Of a DNA stretch of 64,000 bases, positions 8,935-17,763 are shown piece after piece. The stretch is taken from assembly GCF_000410875.1 (NCBI RefSeq), contig NZ_AROI01000009.1, positions 1-64,000 on the forward strand. The letters run 5' to 3'. This DNA comes from Halopseudomonas pelagia CL-AP6. Lineage in GTDB: Bacteria; Pseudomonadota; Gammaproteobacteria; Pseudomonadales; Pseudomonadaceae. A program made the translations under genes and the position numbers. Under the pieces are notes generated by a model, which saw only the letters and a list, made by a program, of their open reading frames with translations, was not told the DNA's origin and did no database searches. How positions within the stretch are numbered: position 1 is the stretch's first letter; the number at the start of each line of letters is the position of its first letter.

Positions 8935-10278
8935 ATGATGATCATTTTGCTGCCTATAGCAGCGCTGTTAACCGGTATCGGCTTGCTCTTGCTGGGTACC
9001 GGTTTACTGAATACCTTGCTTGCCCTGCGCGGTAGTGGCGAGGGCTTTGCTGACCAGACTCTGGGCCTTTTGGGCTCGGCGTATTTTGTTGGGTTTATCC
9101 TCGGCACCTGGCTATGCCCCAAGCTGATCCGGCGCATGGGCCATGTGCGCGCGTTCGCTTTTTTTGCGGCGGCCGCGGCGGCCTCGGTGCTGGTTCATGT
9201 ACTGTTCGTGGATGCCGGGGTGTGGCTGCTGCTGCGGGTGCTGACCGGTACCGCATTGGTGGGCATTTATACGGTCATTGAAAGTTGGCTGAATACCCAG
9301 GCGCCTCCGGACCGTCGCGGTCAGGTCTTTGCGGTCTATATGGCGGTCAACCTGGGCGCGCTGGCGCTGGCGCAGCAGTTGCTGCGGCTGGATAGCCCCA
9401 TGGGCTTCAGCTTGTTTGCGTTGGCCGCTATTCTGATTATTGTCGCCTTGATGCCGGTCGCCGCTACGCGGCTAAATCAGCCGGTGATTAGCGATACCCC
9501 CGGATTGTCACTCAAGCGCCTATGGCGGGCCGCTCCGGTAGCCTGCGCAGCGTCTACGCTGTCAGGTCTGGCGATGGGCGGTTTTTGGGGGCTTGGCGCC
9601 GTGTATGCCGGGCGTATGGGCATGGATACTGGCCAGATTGCCGGGTTTGTCTCTTTGGTGATTGTCGCTGGCGCGCTGTTTCAATGGCCGATGGGCATGC
9701 TCTCTGACCGGGTTGATCGCCGCCTGGCCCTGGCCATTATTGCCGGTATAGCGGCAGCAGGCGGGCTACTGATGGCACTGTTCGGCCCTTTGGGTCAGTG
9801 GCTGTTGGTGGCCGCTGCGGTATTCGGCGGTGGCGCTTTCGCGGTCTACCCGGCGGCGGTCGCCCACTTGATTGACCACCTGCATCACGAGGACATTCTC
9901 TCCGGCAATGCCTCGTTGCTGATGCTGCACGGCATTGGCGCTGCAGTAGGTCCGGCGCTGGCGGGTTGGTTGATGGGCATGACGGCGCCCATGGCCTTGC
10001 CGCTGTTCTTTATGCTGATGTTCGGGCTGTGCGGGCTTTACGCTCTGCAGCAGTCGCGGCTGGGCAAAGACCGCATCGTCGATGGCGCTGCACACTTTAT
10101 TCCGATGGTCCGCACCTCGCCGGCAGTGCTGGAAATGATGCTTGAGGATGCGGAAACCGGTTTATCTACCGATGAACCAATCAATGCCGCAAACGATGTA
10201 TCGCCGCCACCCAATGACAGCGATGCCACTACCCACTCGACAGTCAACAGGAGTAACGCCGATGATTCTGGCCACTGA
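8935..10278 (+). CDS. MFS transporter, YcaD-like
   Basis: 447 aa with 12 predicted membrane helices. The sequence resembles the YcaD branch of the major facilitator superfamily: LLLGTGLLNTLLALR in helix 1, AYFVGFILGTWLCPKLIRRMGHVRAFA covering helices 2-3 (shown as GFILGTWLCPKLIRRMG), ESWLNTQAPPDRRGQVFAVYM, and MLSDRVDRR in the second half. The C-terminal tail (from about residue 385) is soluble and acidic. AAGGA lies 9 bases before the ATG. It overlaps the start of ggpPS by 17 bases, so the two are translationally coupled; glucosylglycerol or precursor transport, or export as a safety valve, is an inference. Confidence 0.82.
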   Translation: MMIILLPIAALLTGIGLLLLGTGLLNTLLALRGSGEGFADQTLGLLGSAYFVGFILGTWLCPKLIRRMGHVRAFAFFAAAAAASVLVHVLFVDAGVWLLLRVLTGTALVGIYTVIESWLNTQAPPDRRGQVFAVYMAVNLGALALAQQLLRLDSPMGFSLFALAAILIIVALMPVAATRLNQPVISDTPGLSLKRLWRAAPVACAASTLSGLAMGGFWGLGAVYAGRMGMDTGQIAGFVSLVIVAGALFQWPMGMLSDRVDRRLALAIIAGIAAAGGLLMALFGPLGQWLLVAAAVFGGGAFAVYPAAVAHLIDHLHHEDILSGNASLLMLHGIGAAVGPALAGWLMGMTAPMALPLFFMLMFGLCGLYALQQSRLGKDRIVDGAAHFIPMVRTSPAVLEMMLEDAETGLSTDEPINAANDVSPPPNDSDATTHSTVNRSNADDSGH

Positions 10279-12526
10279 CCTTGACGGAACCTTTCTCGGG
10301 GGTGACCCCGATAACCGGCAGCGCTTGTACCAACTGATCGATGCGCATCCGGATATTCGCCTGGTGTTCGTTACCGGGCGCGGGCTGGAGGTGGTGGTGC
10401 CGCTGCTCTCCGACCCTGCAATACCGCGCCCGGATTATATTATCTGCGACGTCGGAGCGACGCTGGTCGATGGGCATAGCCTGCAGGCGGTGTATCCGCT
10501 GCAGAGCGAGATCGAATCCACCTGGCCGGGTGAACAGGTGGTGGCGGCGCGCATGGCTGAATTCGAGGGGCTGGAGCGGCAAACGGTGCCGCAACAGCGC
10601 CGCTGCTCGTATTTTTGTGCGGCGGGGGCGGTGACCGATGCGGTCCGCCACGCAGTTGAGTCGCTGGGTTGTGACCTGCTGTATTCCGCCGATATGTATC
10701 TGGATTGCCTGCCTGCCGGGGTCAACAAGGGCACCACCCTGCGCCGCTTGATCGAGCATCTGCAGGTGTGCGAAGAGGAAGTACTGGTCGCCGGCGATAC
10801 CTTGAATGATCTGTCGATGTACGAGCAGGGTTTCAAGGGTGTGTGTGTTGGCGAGTCCGAAACGGCCCTGCTTGATGCCACGGCAGACCGCGCCAAGGTG
10901 CTGCACGCGCGGCTGAGCGGCTGTGGCGGCATTCTTGAAGCCTTTGGGCATTTTGGTTTTCTTGGGCCGCGCGGGGTGTCATCCGAACTGCCTGAGCTGA
11001 GTATCAAGGGCAAGGCTGATCTGGTGATGGTCTATCACCGCCTGCCCTACGAAGAAGCGCTAGAGAACGGGCAGCTGGTGCGCCGGCCACATACCTCGCC
11101 GAACGGCATTCTGCCGACACTGATGAGTTTTTTTGCCGGTGAGCAAAAGGGCTCCTGGGTCGCTTGGTCGATTCACGATCCGCGTCAGGGCCGGGTATTC
11201 GAAGTGCATACCAAGGTTGATGAGGTGCGTTATCCGAACCTGGTGGCGGCCCGCGTGGCGCTGACCAAGGAGCAAGTCGATGTGTTCTACAAGCGTTTCT
11301 CCAAGGAGGCGTTCTGGCCTACTTTGCATACCTTCTGGGAACGGGCGATCTTTCGTGAGGAGGATTGGGAGGTGTTTATCAAGGTTAACCGCCTGTTCGC
11401 TGAGCGCACTGCGGCCGAGGCTGCGGAGGGGGCGGTGGTCTGGCTACACGATTACAATCTGTGGATGGTGCCGGGGTTCCTGCGACCATTGCGGCCGGAT
11501 CTGACTATCGCGTTTTTCCACCATACCTATTTCCCCTCTGCCGACGTGTTCAACGTGTTGCCCTGGCGCCGGCAGATCATCGGCAGCCTGTTGCAGTGTG
11601 ATTACATCGGTTTTCATATACCCCGACAGTCGGAGAACTTCGTTGATGTGGTGCGTGGGGTGGCGCCAGTGCAGGTGCTGGAGACCCAGGACTGCGCGCC
11701 ACGCTTTCTCACCTACGGTTGCGCGGTGGGGTTGGATAACATGACCCGGACCATGGCAGTACACGGCCGGCATATCGGCCTGGGAGCGCATCCGGTAGGG
11801 CTTGACGTAGGCCGTGTCGAACACGTGATCGACGAGCCGGAGTGCCAGGCGCAGATGCAGGAATTACGCGAACAACTGAAAGGTCTGCGGGTGGTGCTCT
11901 CGGTTGAACGCTTGGATTACACCAAGGGCATTCTGGCCAAGCTGCTGGCGTTTGAGGCGTTGCTGGACGCGCACCCCGAGTTGATCGGCAAGGTGTCGCT
12001 GTTGACCATCTGTGTGCCGGCGGCGCGGGAAATGACCATCTACGAGACCCTGCTCAGCCAGATCGAGCAGGCGGTTGGCCGCATTAACGGGCGCTTCTCG
12101 CGGGTTGGCTGGTCACCGATACAGTTCTTTTACCGGGCCTTTCCATTCCGAGACCTGATTGCTTATTACCTGATGGCCGACGTGATGTGGATTACCCCGC
12201 TGCGTGACGGTCTGAATCTGGTCGCCAAGGAGTATGTGGCCACCCAGGGGTTATGTAAGGGCCGCGGAGTGCTGGTGCTGTCCGAGTTTGCTGGCGCGGC
12301 TGCGGAGCTACACGGTGCACTGCTGACCAATCCGCATGATCCGCATGATTTGCGCGATACGCTGTACCTGGGGTTGACCCTGGGCAAGGCCGAACGCGAA
12401 GCGCGGGTGCGTGAGATGTTTGGTGTTGTGCAATACAACGATATCAAGCGTTGGGGTGATGAGTTCTTGCAGGCGGTCAGGGATAGCCGGCAGGAGGGTG
12501 AGGCGTTTTTGGCGCAGAACGCCTGA
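10262..12526 (+). CDS. ggpPS: Bifunctional glucosylglycerol-phosphate phosphatase/synthase (GgpPS)
   Basis: Makes the osmolyte glucosylglycerol: the GT20 domain joins ADP-glucose and glycerol 3-phosphate, and the HAD domain removes the phosphate. 754 aa. Residues 1-235 are a HAD phosphatase (DLDGT at 6-10, K156, GDTLND at 178-183). Residues 250-750 are a GT20 glycosyltransferase with SPNGILPTL (279-287), a GgpS-like block, then WLHDYNLWMVPGFL, FFHHTYFPSADVFN, SVERLDYTKGI and GLNLVAKEYVATQG. The phosphatase-first order matches the fused enzyme known from Stenotrophomonas and Pseudomonas; OtsA/TPS-TPP trehalose enzymes lack SPNGI and usually have the phosphatase last. AGGAG is 8 bases upstream of the ATG. 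Confidence 0.85.
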   Translation: MILATDLDGTFLGGDPDNRQRLYQLIDAHPDIRLVFVTGRGLEVVVPLLSDPAIPRPDYIICDVGATLVDGHSLQAVYPLQSEIESTWPGEQVVAARMAEFEGLERQTVPQQRRCSYFCAAGAVTDAVRHAVESLGCDLLYSADMYLDCLPAGVNKGTTLRRLIEHLQVCEEEVLVAGDTLNDLSMYEQGFKGVCVGESETALLDATADRAKVLHARLSGCGGILEAFGHFGFLGPRGVSSELPELSIKGKADLVMVYHRLPYEEALENGQLVRRPHTSPNGILPTLMSFFAGEQKGSWVAWSIHDPRQGRVFEVHTKVDEVRYPNLVAARVALTKEQVDVFYKRFSKEAFWPTLHTFWERAIFREEDWEVFIKVNRLFAERTAAEAAEGAVVWLHDYNLWMVPGFLRPLRPDLTIAFFHHTYFPSADVFNVLPWRRQIIGSLLQCDYIGFHIPRQSENFVDVVRGVAPVQVLETQDCAPRFLTYGCAVGLDNMTRTMAVHGRHIGLGAHPVGLDVGRVEHVIDEPECQAQMQELREQLKGLRVVLSVERLDYTKGILAKLLAFEALLDAHPELIGKVSLLTICVPAAREMTIYETLLSQIEQAVGRINGRFSRVGWSPIQFFYRAFPFRDLIAYYLMADVMWITPLRDGLNLVAKEYVATQGLCKGRGVLVLSEFAGAAAELHGALLTNPHDPHDLRDTLYLGLTLGKAEREARVREMFGVVQYNDIKRWGDEFLQAVRDSRQEGEAFLAQNA

Positions 12527-12554
12527 CAGGGGATAAGGTGAGGGGGCGGCAAGT

Positions 12555-12581
12555 CCTGCGCTGCCAAGGCGGCAGCGCAGG
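12555..12581. terminator. Hairpin between convergent genes
   Basis: An 11-bp perfect stem (CCTGCGCTGCC with its complement) and 5-base loop lie between the convergent ggpPS and the lipoprotein gene. No strong T-run follows on either strand, so it is a probable bidirectional, possibly Rho-assisted terminator. Confidence 0.6.
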
Positions 12582-12601
12582 GGGCAGTGCACGCGAATGT
12601 C

Positions 12602-14470
12602 TTACAGTTGCTGGTCTATCTGATAAATGACGGTAGTACCGCTGACTTCGTTGCCAACGATCACCAGCGCCTCACCGTTGGGTGACTGAGCGGCGGGAAC
12701 GAAGACAATGCCCTCCGGCCCCAGGTCACCTACCGCTACCAGGTTGGTTTCCGGGTCGAGCATGAAGTCCTCGCGGGTGTTGATGTAGTCGACGAATACC
12801 GGTGCCGCGGGGTTGCTGATGTCATAGGTCATGATGCCGCCCATGCGCTCCAGACCAATAAAGGCAAAGGTCTTGTCGCCGAGCTGACCTAGGGCAACAC
12901 CTTCTGGCTCGGGGCCTTTGTTGTCGCTGCGGTTGTCGAAGCCATTTCCGTCAGAATGGTTGGAGTTAAAGAAATCCTTGCAGGGAATGTCGCGCTCGGC
13001 GCCGGCCATGCAGGCGTCGCTGGCGATGAACTGTTCGATCTGGTCGGCGGAGTCCCAGACCAGATTGCCGTCCTCGTCCCAGATGGCAAAGGAGCGGGCA
13101 CCAAAGGCGAAGATCTGGTCATACATCAGACGATCTCCGGCAGGATTAGGGTTGCCGTTGGTGTCGAACATGACTGGGTTGCCGTCCTCGTCCTTGCGAT
13201 AGCCATCCACCCAACTGACGGTCAGGCGTCCGAGCACGTCGTCTGCACGGCAGTCACCGGGTTCACCCGCAAGGGCGCCGCAGTAGCCGAATACGTCCGG
13301 GTTGAGCAGGGCGCCAGCGGCCAGAGCATTGAGCTGCGGCGGCATGTCATCGCCGACGCGGCGGTTGAAGCCGTTGCGGTGCACCAGATGCTTAAGGCGG
13401 ATTTCCTCGACAAAACCCTGGCTGGCATCACCGTCCCAGTAGGCCTGATTGTCCTCACCCCAGGCGCGTGCATCACCCTCGTTGGCGGTGACGATGTAGG
13501 TCTCGCCAGCAACGCTGTAGCTGCTAATGCTGTCAGGATGGTACATGCCGACGACGCCCTGCCAGGTGCGGATATCGATCACGCCATCGGTGTCACTGGC
13601 GTCGATGCCGTTGCCCGCTACACCATGATCCTTGTAGCCCAGGGGCATAATGTCGGTAAAGCTTGCGCTGGCGATATCCAGCTTGGCCAGGGCGTTGTTT
13701 TCCTGCAGGGCGACCCAGGCGGTGGTGTTGTCGGCGGAAACGGTGATGTATTCCGGCTCCATATCCTGGGCAACAGTGGCGTTGGGGCCAAAAATGCGCA
13801 CGCCGCTGTCGATCAGCGCCTGCTTCTGGCTGTTAAAGGCGCTGAAGCGGGCGGTATCGATACGGGTAATGTTGCTGCCATCAAGTTGAATCACCGTGAC
13901 CGAGCCTTCGGGGTCGACGGCATAGTTGTCACTAGGCTCGCCTTCGTTGGCAACCAGCAGATAGCGACCGTCGGGGGTAAAGGTGAGCATGTCTGGCTGG
14001 GCGCCGACCTGGGTCAGGCTCAGACGCTCAAGGCTGGTGGCGTCATAGATCGCCGCAAAGCCGGGGCTGGTCTTGGGGCTGGCCTCGATGGCCACGGCCA
14101 ACAGCCCGTCGCGGTAGGCGATGCTGTTGACTACGGCGCCTGGGGCGATGTCGTCAGCGGTTAGCGTGTCGATGAGCACAGGGTTCGCCAGGTCGCGGGC
14201 GTCGATGATATCCACCGCGCCGCTGAGGGCGTTAACCACGAAAATCTGCTGGTTGACCGGGTCAAAGGCCGGGATTTCTGCGGCGCTGACGCCAAACTCG
14301 CCGGCGCTGTGGCGACCCAGCAGACTCAGTGAAAGGCTTTGCGGGGTGGCTACCGGGGGTGGGGAGGGGGGGGTCGGCTCGTCGGCATCGTCGCTGCTGC
14401 TGCCCGAGTTACAGCCGGCCATGGCGGCCAGTAGTGCCGCTGCTGTGGCGGTAAGTACCCATTTGTTCAT
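12602..14470 (-). CDS. Choice-of-anchor I family lipoprotein (beta-propeller)
   Basis: 622 aa. The lipoprotein signal ends LLAAMAGC (Cys20), followed by a Ser/Asp/Pro linker. The rest is beta-propeller-like with repeats such as PVNQQIFVVNALSGAVDIID, TPDGRYLLVANEGEPSDNY, ITVSADNTTAWVALQENNAL and YIVTANEGDARAW, the pattern of the choice-of-anchor I family, often co-annotated with PhoX-type or alkaline-phosphatase-like proteins. No catalytic residues are recognised. Its function, perhaps phosphate or metal-linked, is inferred only from a weak Pho-box-like sequence upstream. The protein is presumably in the outer membrane or periplasm. Confidence 0.82.
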   Translation of the reverse strand: MNKWVLTATAAALLAAMAGCNSGSSSDDADEPTPPSPPPVATPQSLSLSLLGRHSAGEFGVSAAEIPAFDPVNQQIFVVNALSGAVDIIDARDLANPVLIDTLTADDIAPGAVVNSIAYRDGLLAVAIEASPKTSPGFAAIYDATSLERLSLTQVGAQPDMLTFTPDGRYLLVANEGEPSDNYAVDPEGSVTVIQLDGSNITRIDTARFSAFNSQKQALIDSGVRIFGPNATVAQDMEPEYITVSADNTTAWVALQENNALAKLDIASASFTDIMPLGYKDHGVAGNGIDASDTDGVIDIRTWQGVVGMYHPDSISSYSVAGETYIVTANEGDARAWGEDNQAYWDGDASQGFVEEIRLKHLVHRNGFNRRVGDDMPPQLNALAAGALLNPDVFGYCGALAGEPGDCRADDVLGRLTVSWVDGYRKDEDGNPVMFDTNGNPNPAGDRLMYDQIFAFGARSFAIWDEDGNLVWDSADQIEQFIASDACMAGAERDIPCKDFFNSNHSDGNGFDNRSDNKGPEPEGVALGQLGDKTFAFIGLERMGGIMTYDISNPAAPVFVDYINTREDFMLDPETNLVAVGDLGPEGIVFVPAAQSPNGEALVIVGNEVSGTTVIYQIDQQL

Positions 14471-14515
14471 ATCAAAGTCCTTGATTTTATTTCAGGTGGT
14501 GACATTGATAGGGGC

Positions 14516-14548
14516 TTGTCATGACAGGTTGATGGCGTTTTGATGTCG
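14516..14548 (-). promoter_or_regulatory. Possible Pho-box-like direct repeats
   Basis: On the minus strand, three 11-base units occur in tandem (CGACATC-AAAA, CGCCATC-AACC, TGTCATG-ACAA), each with CAT in phase. The PhoB box is a direct repeat of CTGTCAT every 11 bases, so spacing fits but two units match it poorly. They lie 46-78 bases upstream of the choice-of-anchor I start. Confidence 0.3.
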
Positions 14549-14595
14549 TTTTTGTGATGCCCGGTTGTGCGCGGCGACGGCTGGGGTGGACTGCC

Positions 14596-15228
14596 ATGAT
14601 GGATTACACTGTCGGCATGAGCCGATTATTACCTGACGATTTGCTGCCGGATGGCTTCGAGCTATTTGTGCAGGCCACCCTGGCGGAGCATCCCGCAGGC
14701 CTTGATGAGTTTTCGCTGATTCGGGCGCTGGCGCAGGCCTTTCCCGATTCGCTGTTTGCCGCACCAGACGCCCTGCGTGACCCGCTACAGTTATTCCAGA
14801 CGCATTTTCTGCTGTTCCATGCGCTCTATCGGTTATCTGATCGGCTGCTTGCACAGCAGCAGGAGCTTGAGGTGCATGCCATGCGTATTCGCTTGCTGCG
14901 GCGTCAAAGCGGGCCAGAGGGTGTACGGTTGCCTGATCCGTTGCGCAGCTATTATCTGGATTGGGCGCAGTGGGCCAGCACGCATAGCGAAGACGTCGAG
15001 CGCTTGCTCCAGGGCTACCGTCAGGGCCCCTTTGCCGTGGCTCGTGATGAGGTGGACGAGGCGCTTGCGCTGTTTGGCGTTGCCGAGCCGGTGACTGCGC
15101 GGCAGATAAAGCAACGCTACCGGGCTCTGGTCAGTGAGCATCACCCTGACCGCGGGGGTGATACTGGGCAGGTGCAATCGATAAACGCGGCTTTATTAAT
15201 ACTCCAACGCTATTACGGAAGGTATTGA
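14596..15228 (+). CDS. J-domain (DnaJ-related) co-chaperone
   Basis: About 210 aa. The C-terminal 65 residues are a J domain containing the HPD tripeptide (ALVSEHHPDRGGDTGQ), which stimulates DnaK ATPase. The N-terminal 130 residues (from LLPDGFELFVQATLAEHPAGL onward) match the helical DNAJ-related N-terminal domain found in gammaproteobacteria. No Gly/Phe or zinc-finger regions exist, so it is a specialised DnaJ-like protein rather than DnaJ itself. Start: GGGG lies 9 bases before the ATG at 14596; the ATG at 14617 is an alternative. A hairpin (CGCCAAT/ATTGGCG, 15232-15256) directly follows the stop. Confidence 0.8.
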   Translation: MMDYTVGMSRLLPDDLLPDGFELFVQATLAEHPAGLDEFSLIRALAQAFPDSLFAAPDALRDPLQLFQTHFLLFHALYRLSDRLLAQQQELEVHAMRIRLLRRQSGPEGVRLPDPLRSYYLDWAQWASTHSEDVERLLQGYRQGPFAVARDEVDEALALFGVAEPVTARQIKQRYRALVSEHHPDRGGDTGQVQSINAALLILQRYYGRY

Positions 15229-15417
15229 AGTCGCCAATTGCTCTAAGAGATTGGCGCACTTGGCCTGCAAACTTGTCTATAGTCGAAGCCAAGGGAATGT
15301 GGCAAAACGTCGCACCCAGACACCCGCTGCCGGCGTCGCTCTTTTATCGTCACGCCTTTATGGGTGTTGAGCAATGCCAGGATAGCGGGAATGAATAATA
15401 ATTCCGGAGAAATGACC

Positions 15418-16017
15418 ATGATTCATCACGTAGTGGGGCTGTTCACCCATCCTGATCAGGAATGGAAAGAGATCAAGGGTGAAGAAGAAACCATAGGCCA
15501 CATGTATCTCACTCATGTGCTGTTCCTTGCTGCTATTCCGGCAGTGTCTGCTTATATCGGCACCACGCAAATCGGTTGGGCAATCGGCACTACCGAGGCG
15601 GTCAAGCTGACCACAGCCAGCGCCCTGTCCATGACGGTGCTGTCTTATCTGGCCATGCTGGCAGGCGTGGCGGTGATGGGGGCCTTCATTCACTGGATGG
15701 CCCGCACCTACGACTCCAGCCCCTCGCTAAGTGATTGCATTGTTTTCGCCGCGTACACGGCTACACCGCTGTTTATTGCTGGCATCGCTGCACTGTATCC
15801 AAGCCTATGGCTGGGTATGCTGGTGGGTACTGCGGCGATCTGCTACACCGTTTACCTGCTGTACCAGGGCATTCCCATTTTTATGGATATTCCCCCTGAG
15901 GAGGGCTTTATGTTCTCCAGTTCGATCCTTGCTGTGGGCCTGGTGGTCCTGGTCGCGATGATCGCTACGTCGGTTATTTTCTGGGGGATGGGCGTTGGTC
16001 CTATTTACGTCCGCTAG
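15418..16017 (+). CDS. Yip1 family inner-membrane protein
   Basis: 199 aa with five hydrophobic helices. The N terminus HHVVGLFTHPDQEWKEI is the Yip1-domain entry pattern seen in bacterial members (helical, before the first membrane segment). Function in bacteria is unknown. The start at 15418 is chosen because CCGGAGA lies 7 bases upstream; the ATG at 15412 is too close to it. Confidence 0.72.
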   Translation: MIHHVVGLFTHPDQEWKEIKGEEETIGHMYLTHVLFLAAIPAVSAYIGTTQIGWAIGTTEAVKLTTASALSMTVLSYLAMLAGVAVMGAFIHWMARTYDSSPSLSDCIVFAAYTATPLFIAGIAALYPSLWLGMLVGTAAICYTVYLLYQGIPIFMDIPPEEGFMFSSSILAVGLVVLVAMIATSVIFWGMGVGPIYVR

Positions 16018-16048
16018 CGACGCCCGCTAACCCTTTGGTGTGTCAAAG

Positions 16049-16089
16049 CCCCTTGCCGGTTGAAAGATCGGCAGGGGGTTTTGTTTTTT
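16049..16089 (+). terminator. Intrinsic terminator after the Yip1 gene
   Basis: A 10-bp stem (CCCCTTGCCG with CGGCAGGGGG, one G-T wobble) and 10-base loop are followed by TTTTGTTTTTT. Strong intrinsic terminator ending the upstream transcript before ttcA. Confidence 0.88.
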
Positions 16090-16138
16090 AGCGCAGCCAT
16101 TTCCGGCTAAAATAGCGGTTTTTCTCGCCGGAGTTGCT

Positions 16139-16966
16139 ATGGCCAGCATGAGTGTTAACCAGAACAAGCTGCAAAAGCGCCTGCGCCGCCAGACGGCTGA
16201 AGCGGTAACCGATTACAACATGATCGAAGACGGCGACAAGGTGATGGTCTGCCTGTCCGGCGGCAAAGACAGTTACACCATGCTGGACATGCTGCTGCAC
16301 CTGCAGAAAGTCGCGCCCATCCGTTTTGACCTGGTGGCGGTTAACCTTGATCAAAAGCAGCCGGGTTTTCCCGAGGAGGTGCTGCCCGCCTATCTGCAGG
16401 CGTTGGGGGTGGAATACCACATCCTGGAACGTGACACTTACTCGATCGTCATGGAGAAAGTGCCTGAAGGCAAGACCACTTGCTCGCTGTGCTCACGCCT
16501 GCGCCGGGGTAATTTATATACCTATGCCGACGAGATCGGCGCAAATCGATTGGCGCTCGGGCACCATCGCGATGACATCGTCGAAACCTTTTTCCTCAAT
16601 ATGTTCCACGGTGGCAGTCTCAAAGCCATGCCGCCTAAATTGCGCTCCGATGATGGCCGTAACGTGGTAATCAGGCCGTTGGCCTATTGCAATGAGAAAG
16701 ACATCGCCGCCTATGCCCGGATGCAGGCATTCCCGATCATTCCTTGCAATCTGTGCGGCTCGCAGGAAAATCTCCAGCGCAAGGTGATCAAACAAATGCT
16801 GCAGGGCTGGGAGCAGGAAAACCCGGGGCGGATCGAGAGTATCTTCCGCTCCTTACGCCATGTGCACCCGTCCCAGCTGGCGGATACTCAGCTGTTTGAT
16901 TTCGCCGGTTTGCGGGTTGATGACTCGGCGACGCCCCGGCTGTTTTCGTTAATGAACCTGGGATGA
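16139..16966 (+). CDS. ttcA: tRNA 2-thiocytidine(32) synthetase TtcA
   Basis: Thiolates cytidine 32 of certain tRNAs using ATP and an Fe-S cluster; cytosolic. 275 aa, normal length. SGGKDS (40-45) is the PP-loop ATP site. Cysteines CSLC (115-118) and CNLC (203-206) are the conserved cluster and thiolation cysteines. CGGAG sits just upstream of the ATG. A terminator separates it from the Yip1 gene; the next gene begins about 40 bases downstream and may share the transcript. Confidence 0.95.
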   Translation: MASMSVNQNKLQKRLRRQTAEAVTDYNMIEDGDKVMVCLSGGKDSYTMLDMLLHLQKVAPIRFDLVAVNLDQKQPGFPEEVLPAYLQALGVEYHILERDTYSIVMEKVPEGKTTCSLCSRLRRGNLYTYADEIGANRLALGHHRDDIVETFFLNMFHGGSLKAMPPKLRSDDGRNVVIRPLAYCNEKDIAAYARMQAFPIIPCNLCGSQENLQRKVIKQMLQGWEQENPGRIESIFRSLRHVHPSQLADTQLFDFAGLRVDDSATPRLFSLMNLG

Positions 16967-17005
16967 CCCTTGATTGACCCAGAACTGACCCGGCCAGGAG
17001 CCAAG

Positions 17006-17677
17006 ATGCGCGACTATCGCTGGTTACACGAGTTCTGCCTGAATCGCTTTGGCTCTGCTGCGGCTTTGGAAGCCCGGTTGCCGCAGCCGCGCAGCTCGGA
17101 AGAACTGCGCAACATCACGGACGACCGCTACCTTTCCACCCTGGCTCTGCGGGTTTTTCGCGCCGGTTTGAAGCATAGCCTGGTGGATGCCAAGTGGCCT
17201 GCTTTCGAGGAAGCCTTCTTTGGTTTTGATCCCGATAAAGTAGTGCTGATGGGGGGCGAGCATATTGAACGGTTGATGCAGGACGCGCGCTTGATTCGAC
17301 ATTTGGGCAAACTGCGCAGTGTGCCGCGCAACGCGCAGATGTTATTGGATATCCGGGCCGAGCACGGCAGTGTCGGCAACCTGATTGCAGACTGGCCGGT
17401 AACCGAGATCACTGGACTTTGGCGGCGCCTGAGCAAACACGGCAATCAGCTTGGCGGACTCTCTGCGCCGCGTTTTTTACGCATGATCGGCAAAGATACA
17501 TTTGTGGTCACCGATGACGTGGCAGCGGCGCTGAAGGCGCAGAAAATTGTCGAAAAAACACCAACCAGCCAGCGCGATCTGGCCGCGACCCAGGCCTATT
17601 TCAATGTTCTGCATGAGCAAAGCGGCCGGCCGATGTGCCAGTTGTCAGTCATGTTAGCCAGCACCAGCAATCATTGA
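17006..17677 (+). CDS. DNA-3-methyladenine glycosylase I-like (HhH-GPD) protein
   Basis: About 223 aa. The N-terminal third (RDYRWLHEFCLNRFGSA and DDRYLSTLALRVFRAGL) and the later RLSKHGNQLGGLSAPRFLR helical segments resemble Pseudomonas proteins in the Tag / helix-hairpin-helix glycosylase superfamily; a base-excision role on alkylated purines is inferred. The zinc cysteine/histidine pattern of E. coli Tag is not evident. Start chosen for AGGAG 5 bases before the ATG at 17006; a TTG at 16970 is possible. Confidence 0.6.
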   Translation: MRDYRWLHEFCLNRFGSAAALEARLPQPRSSEELRNITDDRYLSTLALRVFRAGLKHSLVDAKWPAFEEAFFGFDPDKVVLMGGEHIERLMQDARLIRHLGKLRSVPRNAQMLLDIRAEHGSVGNLIADWPVTEITGLWRRLSKHGNQLGGLSAPRFLRMIGKDTFVVTDDVAAALKAQKIVEKTPTSQRDLAATQAYFNVLHEQSGRPMCQLSVMLASTSNH

Positions 17678-17763
17678 ATATGCCGGTTGTTGGTGTAAAT
17701 AACTTGACTATCATGGGCTTGCACGGCAAGGTTCAAGCATTGTCACACTGGCTGGTAACTCCT

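Noticed and set aside
10262-12526. Trehalose-6-phosphate synthase/phosphatase (OtsAB-type)
   Set aside because: Domain order and SPNGILPTL favour glucosylglycerol-phosphate synthase; the generic GT20 label was too broad.
15232-15256. Hairpin CGCCAAT/ATTGGCG as an intrinsic terminator
   Set aside because: Short stem with no T-run; noted in the J-domain entry but not called as a terminator.
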